NCBI RefSeq assembly: GCF_027943255.1 | Contig: NC_072897.1 | Span: 42,134,044-42,198,043 of the forward strand | Direction: 5' to 3' | DNA: 64,000 bases | DNA from: Anastrepha obliqua | Taxonomy: Eukaryota > Arthropoda > Insecta > Diptera > Tephritidae | In this document: positions 43,154-53,284 of the stretch, one piece after another | Layout: each line of letters opens with the position of its first letter | Position numbering within the stretch: position 1 is the first letter of the stretch | Made by a program: the position numbers and the translations under genes | Notes under the pieces: generated by a model | The model's database searches: none | What the model was told of the DNA's origin: nothing | Seen by the model: only the letters and a program-made list of their open reading frames with translations

Positions 43154-46100
43154 TTAACTTTGTCTAATATCTTTTTTGTGAATTATCCTGCCTGACTTAG
43201 TTTTTATGGTTGTGTTAAAATTTTCTGCTACGATTTCCTTCTTATATCTAGCTGACAACTTACTTCCTATTCTCTTGTTTATTTTAACGTATATAGTGTC
43301 TCCTTCTGAGAACGTTTTTGCGGTTTTCCTATCTTTGTTGTGATAAGAAAGATCCTGTTTTTGTTTATTTTGTAATTTCTCCCTGATTTCCTGTCTATCC
43401 TTCTCAAGGAGTTTGGGATCACTGCTAATTCTTCTCCCAAAAAATATTTCTATTGGCTTTTTCCCTGTGGTAGAATGCACGGAGTAGTTGTACTCCTTGA
43501 CGGATTTTTCTAATAATTCACTGAAGGATCGGTGGCACTTATCGACTTGGAGACAGCGCATTATTTCCTGTAGGGTGGAGTGAAAGCGTTCTACCTGCCC
43601 ATTTGAAGAACTAGTATATGGAGGTGTTCGATATATATCTGTGCCAAATTCATTATTGATCATGAAGTTTATTGATTCTGAATTAAAGGATCTTTCGTTG
43701 TCCATAACTATTGTTTCTGGTACTAAGGCAAAAAGGATATCCCTTAGCGGTTGCCTTATATCTTCGCTTGCTTTGGAGCGAATAACTTTTGCTACTGCAT
43801 ATTTAGAAAATTTATCTACGGCTGTTAAAATAAGTTGTTTTCCCACTATTAATATATCTATATGGACTATTTGACCTGGGAATTGAGGTATGGGTGTGGC
43901 TTGTATTTGAGGCTTTGGTGGATTACGCTCGTATTTATTTTCCTTGCATGTAACACATGTTTTGATAATTTTCTTAATTTTATTTGCCATTCCGGGAAAG
44001 TAGTACCTTTCTAAAATCTGTGTTTTGTTTTCTTTACTATTCCTGTGGGCTCTATTATGTGTTTTAATAATAATTTCCTCCTGCTCTTTCTCATTAGTTA
44101 TGTCTTGAACTTCTACTTGTGAGAACCTGATGCGATATTTGCTGAAATGTAATGGGTATAATTCTTGTATTTTTCCCATTATGGATTCTTCGGTTTTAAT
44201 GCAATTTATCACCGATGGGTTGAGGTATCTCTTAAGAATTGAGATAAGTATTTGTTGAGAGAATTCTGCTTCTGTAACCATATGGCGATGATATGTTGGA
44301 AATATTATTTTGAATTGGTAAGTGGGGATCTCGTTGATCTTGAGGAATATCTGATTTTTGAAAGCGTTAATAGGTGCTTCAACACTGTATATCAAATTGT
44401 GGGATGAACTGTCATCCGAATTCGTTGCCATAGACAAAGTGTTAACCTGTGTTTCCGTATGAGATATTCTCGATAGGGCGTCGGCCACGACATTTTGTTT
44501 ACCAGGTTTATAAAATAATTCGTAAGAGTATTCCTCAAGAGCTGCCTTCCATCTCTTCATTTTCGAATTGTTATTTTTATTGCTAAGCGCGAATGTAAGT
44601 GGTTGGTGGTCAGTAAAGATTTCCACCTTGGCTGATCCGTATAAAAAATTTCTAAATGAGTTTAAAGCCCAGATTATGGCTAACATTTCTTTTTCGTTAG
44701 CTGCGTAATGTTCTTCGGCTCTACTTAGAGTTCTTGAGATGAACGCTAATGGCTTAGAGTCCTGCGATAAGACTGCTCCTAGAGCAAATTTGGAGGCATC
44801 TGTTACTAACTGAAAGTTTTTGTTGTAGTCGGGATATGCGAGTACAATGTCCTCAGAAGTAAGTGAAAGTTTTATGTTTTTGAAGGCTCTTATGGCTTCT
44901 TCGTTTAAAATTATTCTAACTTTTGAAGATTTATTCTTCGATATTCGTCCTTCTTCCCCTCTGAGAAGAGTTGTTAGGGGTTTCGCTAACTTTGCGTAGT
45001 CTTTTATAAATCTACGATAATATCCGGACATTCCTAGAAAACTTCGTAGCTCTTTTAAAGTTGTGGGTTGCGGAAAATTTGCAATCGCTTGGACCTTCTC
45101 AGGGTTAGTTTTTATGCCATTTGAGGATATAATGTATCCTAGGAATTCAACTTCCTTTTGAAAAAATTTACATTTGTCCAACTGGACTTTCATATTGGCC
45201 TCTTCTAAAGTTGCAAAGATTTTTCTAATATGATTGAGGTGTTCATCCCCAGTTTTACTAAAAATAATGATATCGTCAATATAGACGTAACAGTATTTCC
45301 CTATATGCTCGCGCAAAATGTCATCCAGAGCTCGTTGAAAAATGGATGGCGCATTTTTAAGCCCAAACGGCAAACGAGTAAATTCGTATTTGCCGGATTT
45401 GATTGAAAATGCCGTTTTTTCGATATCAGATTCCTTTAAAGGAATCTGATGAAAACCGCTTTTCAAGTCTAATACGGAGAAAAATTTGCTTTCTCCAAGA
45501 TTGGAAATTACCTCCGATATCTCGGGTATCGGGTACCTGTCGGCCATTGTAACTGAATTCAATTTCCTATAATCGATTACCATACGATACTGCTTGTTAC
45601 CTTCTGAATCTGGTTTCTTAGGTACAACCCACACGGGTGAATTATAGGGAGATCTGGATGGCCTTATAATACCATCATTTAGTAATGTTTTCACTTGTGA
45701 TTCTACCTCGCCTTTCAAAGATGCTGGATAGGGGTAGAATTTTGAATATACGGGTGAATCATTTAATGTTCTAATTTGTCCTAAGACCTTTGTTGTATAT
45801 GTTAGCTTTTCATCGGGTTCAGAGAAAAGATTGGGATATGTATTTACGATGTCTTTCATAATGTCCCTCTGTTTGGGGGATAAGCCTTCCTCTTTTATAT
45901 TTATTGCATTTACGCTTTGTGAGGCCTGCTGCTTAAGTCTGACCATACGGCCATTTCCTAAAATCATCTTATTATCCGCGGTGTATATTACTGCTTTTAG
46001 TGCTCTAAGTGTGTCGTTTCCCAAAATACCATCAAATGATTTCAATAAGGGCATAAGATAAAATTTAATTTTTTCTTCTATATTAAAGAGTTTTACGTAG

Positions 46101-46285
46101 GTGTGTTCTACTATTTTTACATCTCCTACAATTGATTTTGCATAGAAAGGCTTTTCATTTTGTATTCGTTTTTTGGCTAAATTTGGTTTCGCATAATTTT
46201 TACTAGAGCCTGTATCTATTAGAAATCTTAAAATGTTTCCGCTCTCCGTCTTCACTTCGATGTATGGAAGCGAAGAGCTAATCAT
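43154..46285 (-). CDS. pol: Errantivirus Pol: protease, RT, RNase H, integrase
   Basis: A 1,043-residue polyprotein. The protease has FLIDTGSSKNY (Asp about residue 24). The reverse transcriptase has VIDYRKLNSVT, FSVLDLKSGFHQIPL, FTRLPFGLKNAP and the catalytic YVYIDDIIIFS near residue 335. RNase H has LVTDASKFALGAVLSQ, FTDHQPLTFAL and VVADALSR. The integrase has a zinc module (HNRAHRNSKEN to CVTCKENKY) and the DDE core with VHIDILI, TIVMDNERSF and SSNGQVERFHSTLQEI. The order is that of Gypsy Pol. Its ATG overlaps the gag stop in ATGA (46282-46285), so it is made either by reinitiation or, as in gypsy, by a -1 shift upstream. No inactivating change was seen. Confidence 0.93.
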   Translation of the reverse strand: MISSSLPYIEVKTESGNILRFLIDTGSSKNYAKPNLAKKRIQNEKPFYAKSIVGDVKIVEHTYVKLFNIEEKIKFYLMPLLKSFDGILGNDTLRALKAVIYTADNKMILGNGRMVRLKQQASQSVNAINIKEEGLSPKQRDIMKDIVNTYPNLFSEPDEKLTYTTKVLGQIRTLNDSPVYSKFYPYPASLKGEVESQVKTLLNDGIIRPSRSPYNSPVWVVPKKPDSEGNKQYRMVIDYRKLNSVTMADRYPIPEISEVISNLGESKFFSVLDLKSGFHQIPLKESDIEKTAFSIKSGKYEFTRLPFGLKNAPSIFQRALDDILREHIGKYCYVYIDDIIIFSKTGDEHLNHIRKIFATLEEANMKVQLDKCKFFQKEVEFLGYIISSNGIKTNPEKVQAIANFPQPTTLKELRSFLGMSGYYRRFIKDYAKLAKPLTTLLRGEEGRISKNKSSKVRIILNEEAIRAFKNIKLSLTSEDIVLAYPDYNKNFQLVTDASKFALGAVLSQDSKPLAFISRTLSRAEEHYAANEKEMLAIIWALNSFRNFLYGSAKVEIFTDHQPLTFALSNKNNNSKMKRWKAALEEYSYELFYKPGKQNVVADALSRISHTETQVNTLSMATNSDDSSSHNLIYSVEAPINAFKNQIFLKINEIPTYQFKIIFPTYHRHMVTEAEFSQQILISILKRYLNPSVINCIKTEESIMGKIQELYPLHFSKYRIRFSQVEVQDITNEKEQEEIIIKTHNRAHRNSKENKTQILERYYFPGMANKIKKIIKTCVTCKENKYERNPPKPQIQATPIPQFPGQIVHIDILIVGKQLILTAVDKFSKYAVAKVIRSKASEDIRQPLRDILFALVPETIVMDNERSFNSESINFMINNEFGTDIYRTPPYTSSSNGQVERFHSTLQEIMRCLQVDKCHRSFSELLEKSVKEYNYSVHSTTGKKPIEIFFGRRISSDPKLLEKDRQEIREKLQNKQKQDLSYHNKDRKTAKTFSEGDTIYVKINKRIGSKLSARYKKEIVAENFNTTIKTKSGRIIHKKDIRQS

Positions 46286-47481
46286 GCTAAAAAATGAACG
46301 TCATTGCATTCTGCATATTCGTCATATTCAGTTTCCGCTTGGTTGCCCTCTCCTGATGTGTCTATATGAAAAGTCCTTTGATTTTTGGTGGGTGGCTGAT
46401 TGTTAACCGATGGCGGTCTTTTGCCCTGAAACTGATTCTGAGGTGGTCTATTCATATAGTTGATTTTTCGTGAATGTAAGCTTTGATCTACTTCCATTGG
46501 TTCTGGCTTCGGTTGAGGCTTCGGTGGCCTTGGAGGAGCATTAGTAGATTGATTTTGGTTGGAGTATTGTGGTCTAGCCTTCCACCTTGTTTGATTTACT
46601 TGTGGTTCGTAAGCCAATTGTGGGTAAAAGGACTGTTGTTGTGTTGGATATTTTCCCGAATTTGGGTATCCTTTTTTAATATTTTGTGCATGATTTGTTC
46701 GATAATTCTGGTTGTCCAGTTTCATGCATAAATGCAGAGCTTGGGGAAGATCAGCAGGCTCTCTGATACCTAATAACCGTGGTAGATCCCCATTCAGACC
46801 CCTGACGAATGTATCAAGTGCCTTGTCCCTATAAGATTGGGTCATCATGCGAAGAGATTCGCTACCCATTTCTACACATCCTAATTTGTTAAGTATTAAC
46901 GATAGATACTTATACACTTGTTGGTAGAATTCCGCTACAGTTTTATTACCTTGCACTAAGGTGGTTAGTTGATATTCCAAAGTGGAAATATCCCGTTTGT
47001 CTGCATAATGCATTGCAAGACACTTTACAATCGCTGACCAATCTAGTGGCGTATTATAAGATTCCAATGCCGTATCGGCATTTCCCGTAATTTTGTTTCT
47101 AATGACGCTAAGTATTCCGTAATACTTTGGAGTTCCTTTTAATGGTTCGTATATACTCAATATACGATCTACGCTTTTCTTCCAGGAGTTAAATTCCCCA
47201 GGACGTCCAGAGAAATCCTTGAGACATTTAACTACGTCTGGTATTTTATCTAAATCTGCCAAGTTACCCCGATGCCTATCCTCAATTGTTTGGTCTATCG
47301 TTGAACTTAAAAATGCATTTGGATTAAGGGTAGCCTGTACTACTCTTGGTCCCTGTTGCTGCAAAATATCTGTTGCTATGTTCGTTATTAAGGCCCTTAA
47401 GTCTTCTACGCTTAGTTGCCTATCGTTTGCAGCTTGAGGGGCAAGGACGGGAGGACGGATTAAATTGTTCGGATTTGCCAT
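46282..47481 (-). CDS. gag: Errantivirus Gag
   Basis: A 399-residue capsid polyprotein, first in the element. A helical core (about residues 70-270) contains FSGRPGEFNSWKKSVDRIL, LDWSAIVKCLAMHYADKR, QGNKTVAEFYQQVYKYLS and FVRGLNGDLPRLLGI, the pattern of Gypsy-group Gag. The C-terminal third is Pro/Gln/Asn-rich and basic with no CCHC zinc knuckle, as in several errantiviruses. It ends EYDEYAECNDVHFLA and the stop overlaps the pol ATG. The frame is open and of normal length. Confidence 0.9.
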   Translation of the reverse strand: MANPNNLIRPPVLAPQAANDRQLSVEDLRALITNIATDILQQQGPRVVQATLNPNAFLSSTIDQTIEDRHRGNLADLDKIPDVVKCLKDFSGRPGEFNSWKKSVDRILSIYEPLKGTPKYYGILSVIRNKITGNADTALESYNTPLDWSAIVKCLAMHYADKRDISTLEYQLTTLVQGNKTVAEFYQQVYKYLSLILNKLGCVEMGSESLRMMTQSYRDKALDTFVRGLNGDLPRLLGIREPADLPQALHLCMKLDNQNYRTNHAQNIKKGYPNSGKYPTQQQSFYPQLAYEPQVNQTRWKARPQYSNQNQSTNAPPRPPKPQPKPEPMEVDQSLHSRKINYMNRPPQNQFQGKRPPSVNNQPPTKNQRTFHIDTSGEGNQAETEYDEYAECNDVHFLA

Positions 47482-48407
47482 TTTAATTTTAACAATATTT
47501 TAGTATTTATTGTATATATATATATCTATGTTTACAAATATTCCTTTTTTTCTTAATGTTTTTTGATTTTTACTCCTTCTGGGAAGGAGAGCTTTTTTAC
47601 CCTGGAGGGTCCCGTAGGAATCGCAGAGTTAAGCTTTATATTATAAGACCGGAGGGTCCCCCTTTCGGTGGTGAATCGCGGCCTTTTATATTTAATTTTA
47701 TCTGGCTGTACAAGCCGTGAGTTATATTACCTTATTTTTTCGGTCCTATAGTTTTAAAGCTAACACTTTGGCTTAATCTAGGATCTTATATATACGTATG
47801 TAATTCCTTTGAAGTTTCTCACCGTTGCTGCCTGTCTTAATATCTTTTTATCTCTGCTGCTACTTGTCTTACGCTTTTTCTCCTTTGCCGCTGTTGCTGG
47901 TTTTACTACCTTTTCTACTGCTGCTGCTTGTCTTAATATCGTTTTATTTCTGCTGCTGCTTCTCTTAGCTTTTTTCTTTGCCGCTCTTGCTGGTTTTACC
48001 ACCTTTTCTACTGCTGCTGCTTGTCTTAATATCGTTTTATTCCTGCTGCTGCTTGTCTTGCTATCGTTTTATTCCTGCTGCTGCTGGTTTTACCACCTTT
48101 TCTACTGCTGCTGCTGAGATTGAGATGGCTGGCACATAATGCCTTCTCTTTTGCTATTTACCGCTACTTGAGGGCCACTTTCCCAATTTCAGTTTGTCCT
48201 TTTATAGGAAATTTTTTTGTTTGCTCACTCGCGAATTTTTTTCGCGGGTTTGTCCTTTTATAAGGATTTTTGCTCACTCGCGAATTTTTTTGCGGGTTTG
48301 TCCTTTTATAAGGATTTTTGCTCACTCGCGAATTTTTTCGCGGGTTTGTCCTTTTATAAGGATTTTTGCTCACTCGCGGATTTTTTCGTGAACTGTGCTC
48401 GGGCGCC
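47482..48407 (-). promoter_or_regulatory. Errantivirus leader with primer site and two repeat blocks
   Basis: Next to the 5' LTR the minus strand reads TGGCGCCCGAGCACAG, a primer binding site beginning like the Lys-type sites of gypsy and many retroviruses. A tandem repeat of about 52 bp (about 48225-48385, nearly four copies) contains CTCACTCGCGAATTTTTT and GGGTTTGTCCTTTTATAAG. A second repeat block (about 47815-48115) is built from CTGCTGCTGCTTGTCTTAAT-like units. Open frames seen in these blocks follow from the repeats and are not genes. Leader repeats in gypsy are insulator sites; a similar role here is only inference. Confidence 0.75.
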
Positions 48408-48839
48408 AGTTACGTTCTCTGCTATTGCGAACGCGAAAAAAAAATACTTTTTAGTATTTATGCTAGGCTATGCCTGCTTTATTCGAAGTTCAATTTTAAA
48501 CTTAAAACTAAATTTACATGCTTTAGTTTTTATATTACTTTGAATATGCACCAGACGCTTATTAGGCATAAAAGGGTAATTTCCTGTTTATTACTTTTAA
48601 CATATTACTTTTAACATAATTCTGTTGACGTAGCAATTATTAGCTTTTTGGTCAACAGCTAGCGTAAATACCAGTCAGCAGTTACCGGTTAATGTACTTT
48701 GCAAATATTAATAAAAAGGAAAACAGTTTCCTGTTTATTAATTTATTGCATTTATATCGATACTGCTATTATTGGCTTTTGGGTCAATAACTAGCGTAAG
48801 TGTCAAGTCAGCGAAGAATTAACAAAGCTCGTGTTAACT
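48408..48839 (-). mobile_element. Errantivirus 5' LTR
   Basis: The 5' LTR for minus-strand reading, 432 bp, identical by eye to the other LTR, AGTTA/TAACT ends. It should hold promoter and polyadenylation signals. It lies directly beside the primer binding site at 48392-48409 and is followed by the target duplication TACA. Confidence 0.95.
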
Positions 48840-48843
48840 TACA

Positions 48844-49480
48844 TTCATGCATATGTATATGCGCGAGCACAGCGCTCCCTTCTTGCTTCCGTGTACTTTT
48901 GTCTTTCACCAGTCGATATTCCTAATATTGTTCTTACAAAAACACGATATGTACTTTGATAGACGCAAAAGCAACAGCAAGCGCAACGCCATGGCCGCTT
49001 TGCCACCGCACATTCTAAAATGTTCTAGAACACAACAAAAACACATACCTCACATGCGCATGTCGCCCAAAGCTAAAATCTAAGCCTGGCGACTACAAAA
49101 ATAAAATACATTCGTAGACGCAGTCGCAGCGGCCATGATTCTATCAGCGACTGCGCTGAACAATTTAGAAGAAAAACAAAAAGTTCATTCATAAGTTAGA
49201 GCTCATATTTCAATTTCATTCATAAAACGAGCCGCCCATATGCCAACTTTCGCGACCGTTCGAAAATAGTCAATATTGGAATATTTCGCGTCGAATTATT
49301 TGCCAATATTTGATAAATCTTGAATTTTTGTCATGTCGAGTGGCCGCGGCTCCGTATGTATGTATGCACCCTTATATGTATGTAAATATGTCTTCTAACT
49401 GTGCGACAGTCGCGAGTTAATGCGACTTCCAGCGAATCACACATTGCTGTCCGCAAAGCCGCAAGTATGTACTTTATGAT
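48844..49480. other. Middle-element DNA containing an inverted copy of a ProtoP segment
   Basis: Bases about 49090-49370 are an inverted, diverged copy of 50860-51200 (shared words include AAAACGAGCCGCCCATATGCC and AAATAGTCAATATTGGAATA in opposite sense). No coding recognised. Confidence 0.6.
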
Positions 49481-49870
49481 CAGAAAGTACCGGGAATGTT
49501 TAAATTAAACAAAACAGAGTTAAATTTAAGGCAAATTTATATTATCTTCTTCAAAATATGACCCGTCTGAAGCAACACACATGTGCCAACGTTTAACCCA
49601 GTCCTCCAAACACCCCCGGCAGGCCGATTTGTATTCTCTTTGATCAGTGCGATGGCGCGTTATCATCATACAAGATCTGAGAATTGTTTGCTCACATTTC
49701 CGGCGGTTTGCAACACACAGCATCTCTCTAAGGTTTCAAAACGAATAAATAATATTCTCTATTGACTGTCTGGCCCGATGGAGGACTATGCCTTGGCAAT
49801 CGAAGGAAACAGTCAACATCACCTTCCCGGTTCTTTTTGCTCATAGGGTATACATATCCCATGTGTCAAG
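49481..49870 (-). pseudogene. Mariner transposase C-terminal remnant
   Basis: On the minus strand, read over frameshifts, the sequence gives PPSGQTVNREYYLFVLKP, then CVANRRKCEQ and at the end WVKRWHMCVASDGSYFEEDN, the usual mariner ending before the stop at 49526. The left end of the element may be near 49480 (ACTTTATGATCAGAAAGTACC). The N-terminal half is not present and no TA-flanked pair of ends was found. Confidence 0.65.
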
Positions 49871-50229
49871 TGTGCGCAGAAGCTTGTGTTCTGGGTTTGT
49901 TAGAATGGTGGTAGTTTGTACATATATTTAAACACATATGTGAGTATGCGCGTTAGGCTTCCTGGATGGATATTAGAATATTTTCTCATCAATATGTGTA
50001 TGTAAGTAGTTCAGATTTGACTGAAGAGATTCAATATAGGAATGCATATTCATATGATTGACTTTATGGCTGTTTTACATATAAATCAATTCAAATCAAT
50101 AATGTTATATAGAAAATAAATTTCTAAATAAATTTCTAAATAACTGGTATTAGAAAAACCTGAATACACTATTTTAAATCAATTTCAATTAAACCAAATA
50201 TAAAAAATGAAATAAAAATATTGAACAAA
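49871..50229. other. Middle-element DNA, non-coding
   Basis: AT-rich DNA with ATATGTGAGTATGCGCGTTAGGCTT, a phrase that recurs in diverged form near 52410. No gene. Confidence 0.45.
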
Positions 50230-50291
50230 AAACTGTGCACAGGATTTGAACCTGAGTCAAATATGAGACGATGTACTGCATACGCGACACG
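50230..50291 (-). repeat. tRNA-like SINE head fragment
   Basis: The minus strand reads GACTCAGGTTCAAATCCTGTGC, containing a perfect polymerase III B box, GGTTCAAATCC, with a tRNA-like T arm. The inner ProtoP-like element starts immediately after it, so the head is cut or its other part lies beyond 52277. Not a functional tRNA: no full cloverleaf. Confidence 0.55.
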
Positions 50292-52277
50292 CAGAGAACG
50301 TTAATGAATAGAGAAGTCTTAATGACTGGAAAGTGTTCATTTTCGAGGGGTACTCGTCTCGCGAAGACAATTCACCATAGACAGATTTTTCAACAAAAAT
50401 TAACAGTGAGGGGCTGAATTATGTAAATTTAGCAGCAGTCGATAAGAATTTGTTGGTGATTAGAAGCAAAGAATGTTAGGTAGCTTTTTAATATGACCTA
50501 TATATTTGAATTTCTCCAAATCATCCAAATTATGTACATATGTTATGTCTGTCTGTCTGGTGTCTGTAAAACTTTGTTGAATTACCTTCAACTGAATCAA
50601 AATCCTCTATAGCAAACGCTTCATTACCAGGCGCACAGGAAGATGGCATATGCAAATGTAAATTTGTGAATTTATATACATTTGTGAATTTATATACATT
50701 TGCGCATATGTATATGCTGTGTGTATGTGTGCTCACCAGCCACAGCTCAAGATAAAACGGTAAAACTTCGCAAGAAATCCAGCGCGCACTCATGGCGCAG
50801 CGCACATTCATTGGCACAGCATTGTGCATATACACATATTTACATACATATATTTTTGCATACATATGTACGATGCCGCGGGCACTCGACTTGACAAAAA
50901 TTGAAGATTTATCAAATATTGGCAAATAATTCTACGCGAAATATTCCAATATTGACTATTTTCGTATTGTCGAGAAAATTGGCATATGGGCGGCTCGTTT
51001 TATGAATGAAAATTCTTGCTCTTAGAACTATGAGCTCGAATTTATCAATGAATTTTTTGAAGATGAGTTTTTGTTGCACACTACAATAGTTGAAACTGTT
51101 CGGCGCCGCCGCGACTGTTCAGCGCTATGGCAACTAGAATGATGGCCGCTACGCCTGCGTCTATGACTGCATTTTGTTCTTGTAGTCGCTAGGCATAGAA
51201 TTTTAGCTTTGAACGACATACGCATTTTGAGGAATAAAGCGAATGCCCTGTGTGTGCGCTTGTATGTACATGCATATGTGTATATTAATAAGCATTGTTT
51301 TGCTTGAATTCAATATTTATATTTGCATATGCCATCTTTCTGTGTGCCTGGTAATGAAGCGTTTTGTATACAGAATTTTTTGATTTGTTTGAAGGGAATG
51401 GGCACCAAGTGTACATACGCACATACAAATATGTACATGAGTATTCAAAAGAAATTTGTTTTAGCTTTTGTGAGGCAGGAATTGGATCATTAGGTTATTT
51501 ACATGAAATATAAGGCGATGCTCGTGAGGTAGGTCATGTTGCTTCAGTGCACACATATGCGTGCAACACATATATATTTAATAAAGATGCAATTGAATTT
51601 AGTTGTCCCATATATGCAAATACGTTTCTTTGTTTCCTTTATTTATTTTAAAGTTTTATACTATCTAGAAAATGCATACATACAAATGTATGTATATTAT
51701 TATTCCCTGTAATAAAATGTAAATTGAAAAAGATTTGGTTTGCCAAAGGAACAAAAAATGCATATTCAAATGTAAATATGTACATATGTCGATATACCAA
51801 AACACTTGTATGCTATGAATTAATTTCGACTCAAAATATTAGTAAAAATTTTCATCAAATTTGTTCAGTTTTAAATTTACTAAAACGCACATACCAAAAT
51901 GTGAGAGGTAAATTAAATCAAAATATAAAGTTACTTTGATTTGAAATGTTGGCGCATATAATAATTTCAATCATTTTTCTTCATCACCTTTGTTTGAAAA
52001 TACAAATTGAATAAATTTTCGTTTACCAAGGGAACATAAAAATGCACAAGCAAATGCCTTGCAAAATGCCGTCGGCATTTGTCAATTTGATTTCATACAG
52101 AAACCAAAAACTGAGCAGAGCCAATGTACTTGTACATAATTCACTGTAATCAGCCCTGTTAAGAACTTCCCCGCTGTCGAGTTAACCGAGGTGAAATAGT
52201 GTTCGCGGTTTCACTTCATTTTTGACAATTCACACTATTCGTAGCTCGTGAGAATTCTCTATATTTAACGTTCTCTG
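50292..52277. mobile_element. Inner ProtoP-like element, non-autonomous
   Basis: 1,986 bp with ends CAGAGAACGTTAATGAATAG and the inverse ending AACGTTCTCTG, and a 7-bp duplication CGACACG (50285-50291 and 52278-52284). It is collinear with the outer element but lacks the transposase region and the Tc1 elements, so it is a deletion derivative. It lies inside the middle element. Confidence 0.87.
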
Positions 52278-52699
52278 CGACACGTCTTTCACGATTGCGC
52301 TAAACTACAATCATTAATGATCTTCTCTAAATCACTCATTTATTCGATTCGCAGTTTTATATGCACATATTCTGCGTTAGTTGAAAGTTTGTATGCGTAA
52401 TTATATGAATATGCATGTGTGTATGCGCGTTTGGCTTTTTGGACGGATATTAGAATGATATTTTCTCATCAATATAATTTGGATTTGATGAAATAGATTA
52501 TAGATATATGTACATATTTTCTGTTTTGATTGATTTATATAAAAGTTAGGTCATATCCAGTATGAACTATTTTATACCGAAAAGAAATTTCCATTTATAA
52601 AATACAAAAAAAAAACAGTATTTTAAAGAAATTTTAATTACAATAAACTCAAAAATTTTACCAAACTTTCCTGGTTTGAATTGTAAAAAAAAAAAAATG

Positions 52700-52815
52700 T
52701 GTAAGAAAAAAAAAATGTCTTCAGGACTCGAACCTGAATTATATACGTGCCAAAAAACAAAACGAATAATTCCGCCGACTTTAGCTTCTGCACCACAAAC
52801 TAACTACCGCGCGGC
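52700..52815 (-). repeat. tRNA-derived SINE head
   Basis: On the minus strand GTGGTGCAGAAGCTAAAGTC (A-box region, about 52781-52800) is followed by GGTTCGAGTCC (52723-52733), a perfect B box, then an A-rich tail. The spacing between the boxes is slightly longer than in a normal tRNA and no clean acceptor stem forms, so it is a SINE rather than a tRNA gene. Confidence 0.65.
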
Positions 52816-53284
52816 CTTCTTAATCGCAAATTTATTCGCTTCGATTTCCTTAGTAGTGTGCCGAAAAATCTTATGAACGTCCTCAGTAGTATGGTAAACG
52901 CAGAAAATATCTGAATTACTGTCCAAGCGTGGTAAGTAAATATAGAAACCCTCCACTCGCGTGGTAAATATCTGCAATTCCGACCTCTTCAGGAAAGTTG
53001 AATTTGAAATGACCTTATTATGAATCTATAAATTAGAACTCGAAAAAAGCTCTTTTAACATTTGCTCCTTCTCATTGCATTAACATTCTCTGGTGATACG
53101 CAAGTGTGAAAAAATGTAGTTTACATTAGCTTACATTTGGTTGCGTACAGAACAGATTTGTTCATTTGATATGTCCATATGATTTCTATGCATGTTTACA
53201 GATTTGTTCTTTTTGGTCTTTTTATGAAAATTGCGCGTAATTGTATGTATGCATGTTTATATACATATATTAGCATAGGACATA

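Larger units (their letters stand above)
41107..48839 (-). mobile_element. Complete errantivirus (insect Gypsy-group endogenous retrovirus)
   Basis: A 7,733-bp element read on the minus strand, with 432-bp LTRs at both ends, the 4-bp duplication TACA (41103-41106 and 48840-48843), a primer binding site, leader, gag, pol, env and polypurine tract in the standard order. The LTRs show no difference by eye and all three frames are open, so insertion was recent. The env gene marks it as an errantivirus of insects. It sits in the middle ProtoP-related element. Whether it is expressed or active cannot be told from sequence. Confidence 0.95.
39549..53092. mobile_element. Middle ProtoP-related element (with nested insertions)
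   Basis: Imperfect inverted ends of about 100 bp start CAGAGAATGTTAATGCAATG (39549) and end CATTGCATTAACATTCTCTG (53092). The 7-bp GTGATAC flanks them (39542-39548 and 53093-53099). Both ends also share AATAAGGTCATTT about 80 bp inside. It lies in the outer element. After removal of the errantivirus and the inner element it is about 3.8 kb and has no transposase that I can see, so it is probably non-autonomous. The termini are related to, but distinct from, those of the outer and inner elements. Confidence 0.82.

Noticed and set aside
47778..48391. Open frames rich in Leu/Ala or Arg/Asn repeats in the errantivirus leader
   Set aside because: They arise from tandem repeats whose unit lengths keep frames open; they lie in the leader and have no start context or homologue known to me.
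50230..52815. tRNA genes suggested by good B boxes
   Set aside because: No full cloverleaf or acceptor stem can be formed; A-rich tails and positions beside transposons fit SINE heads.
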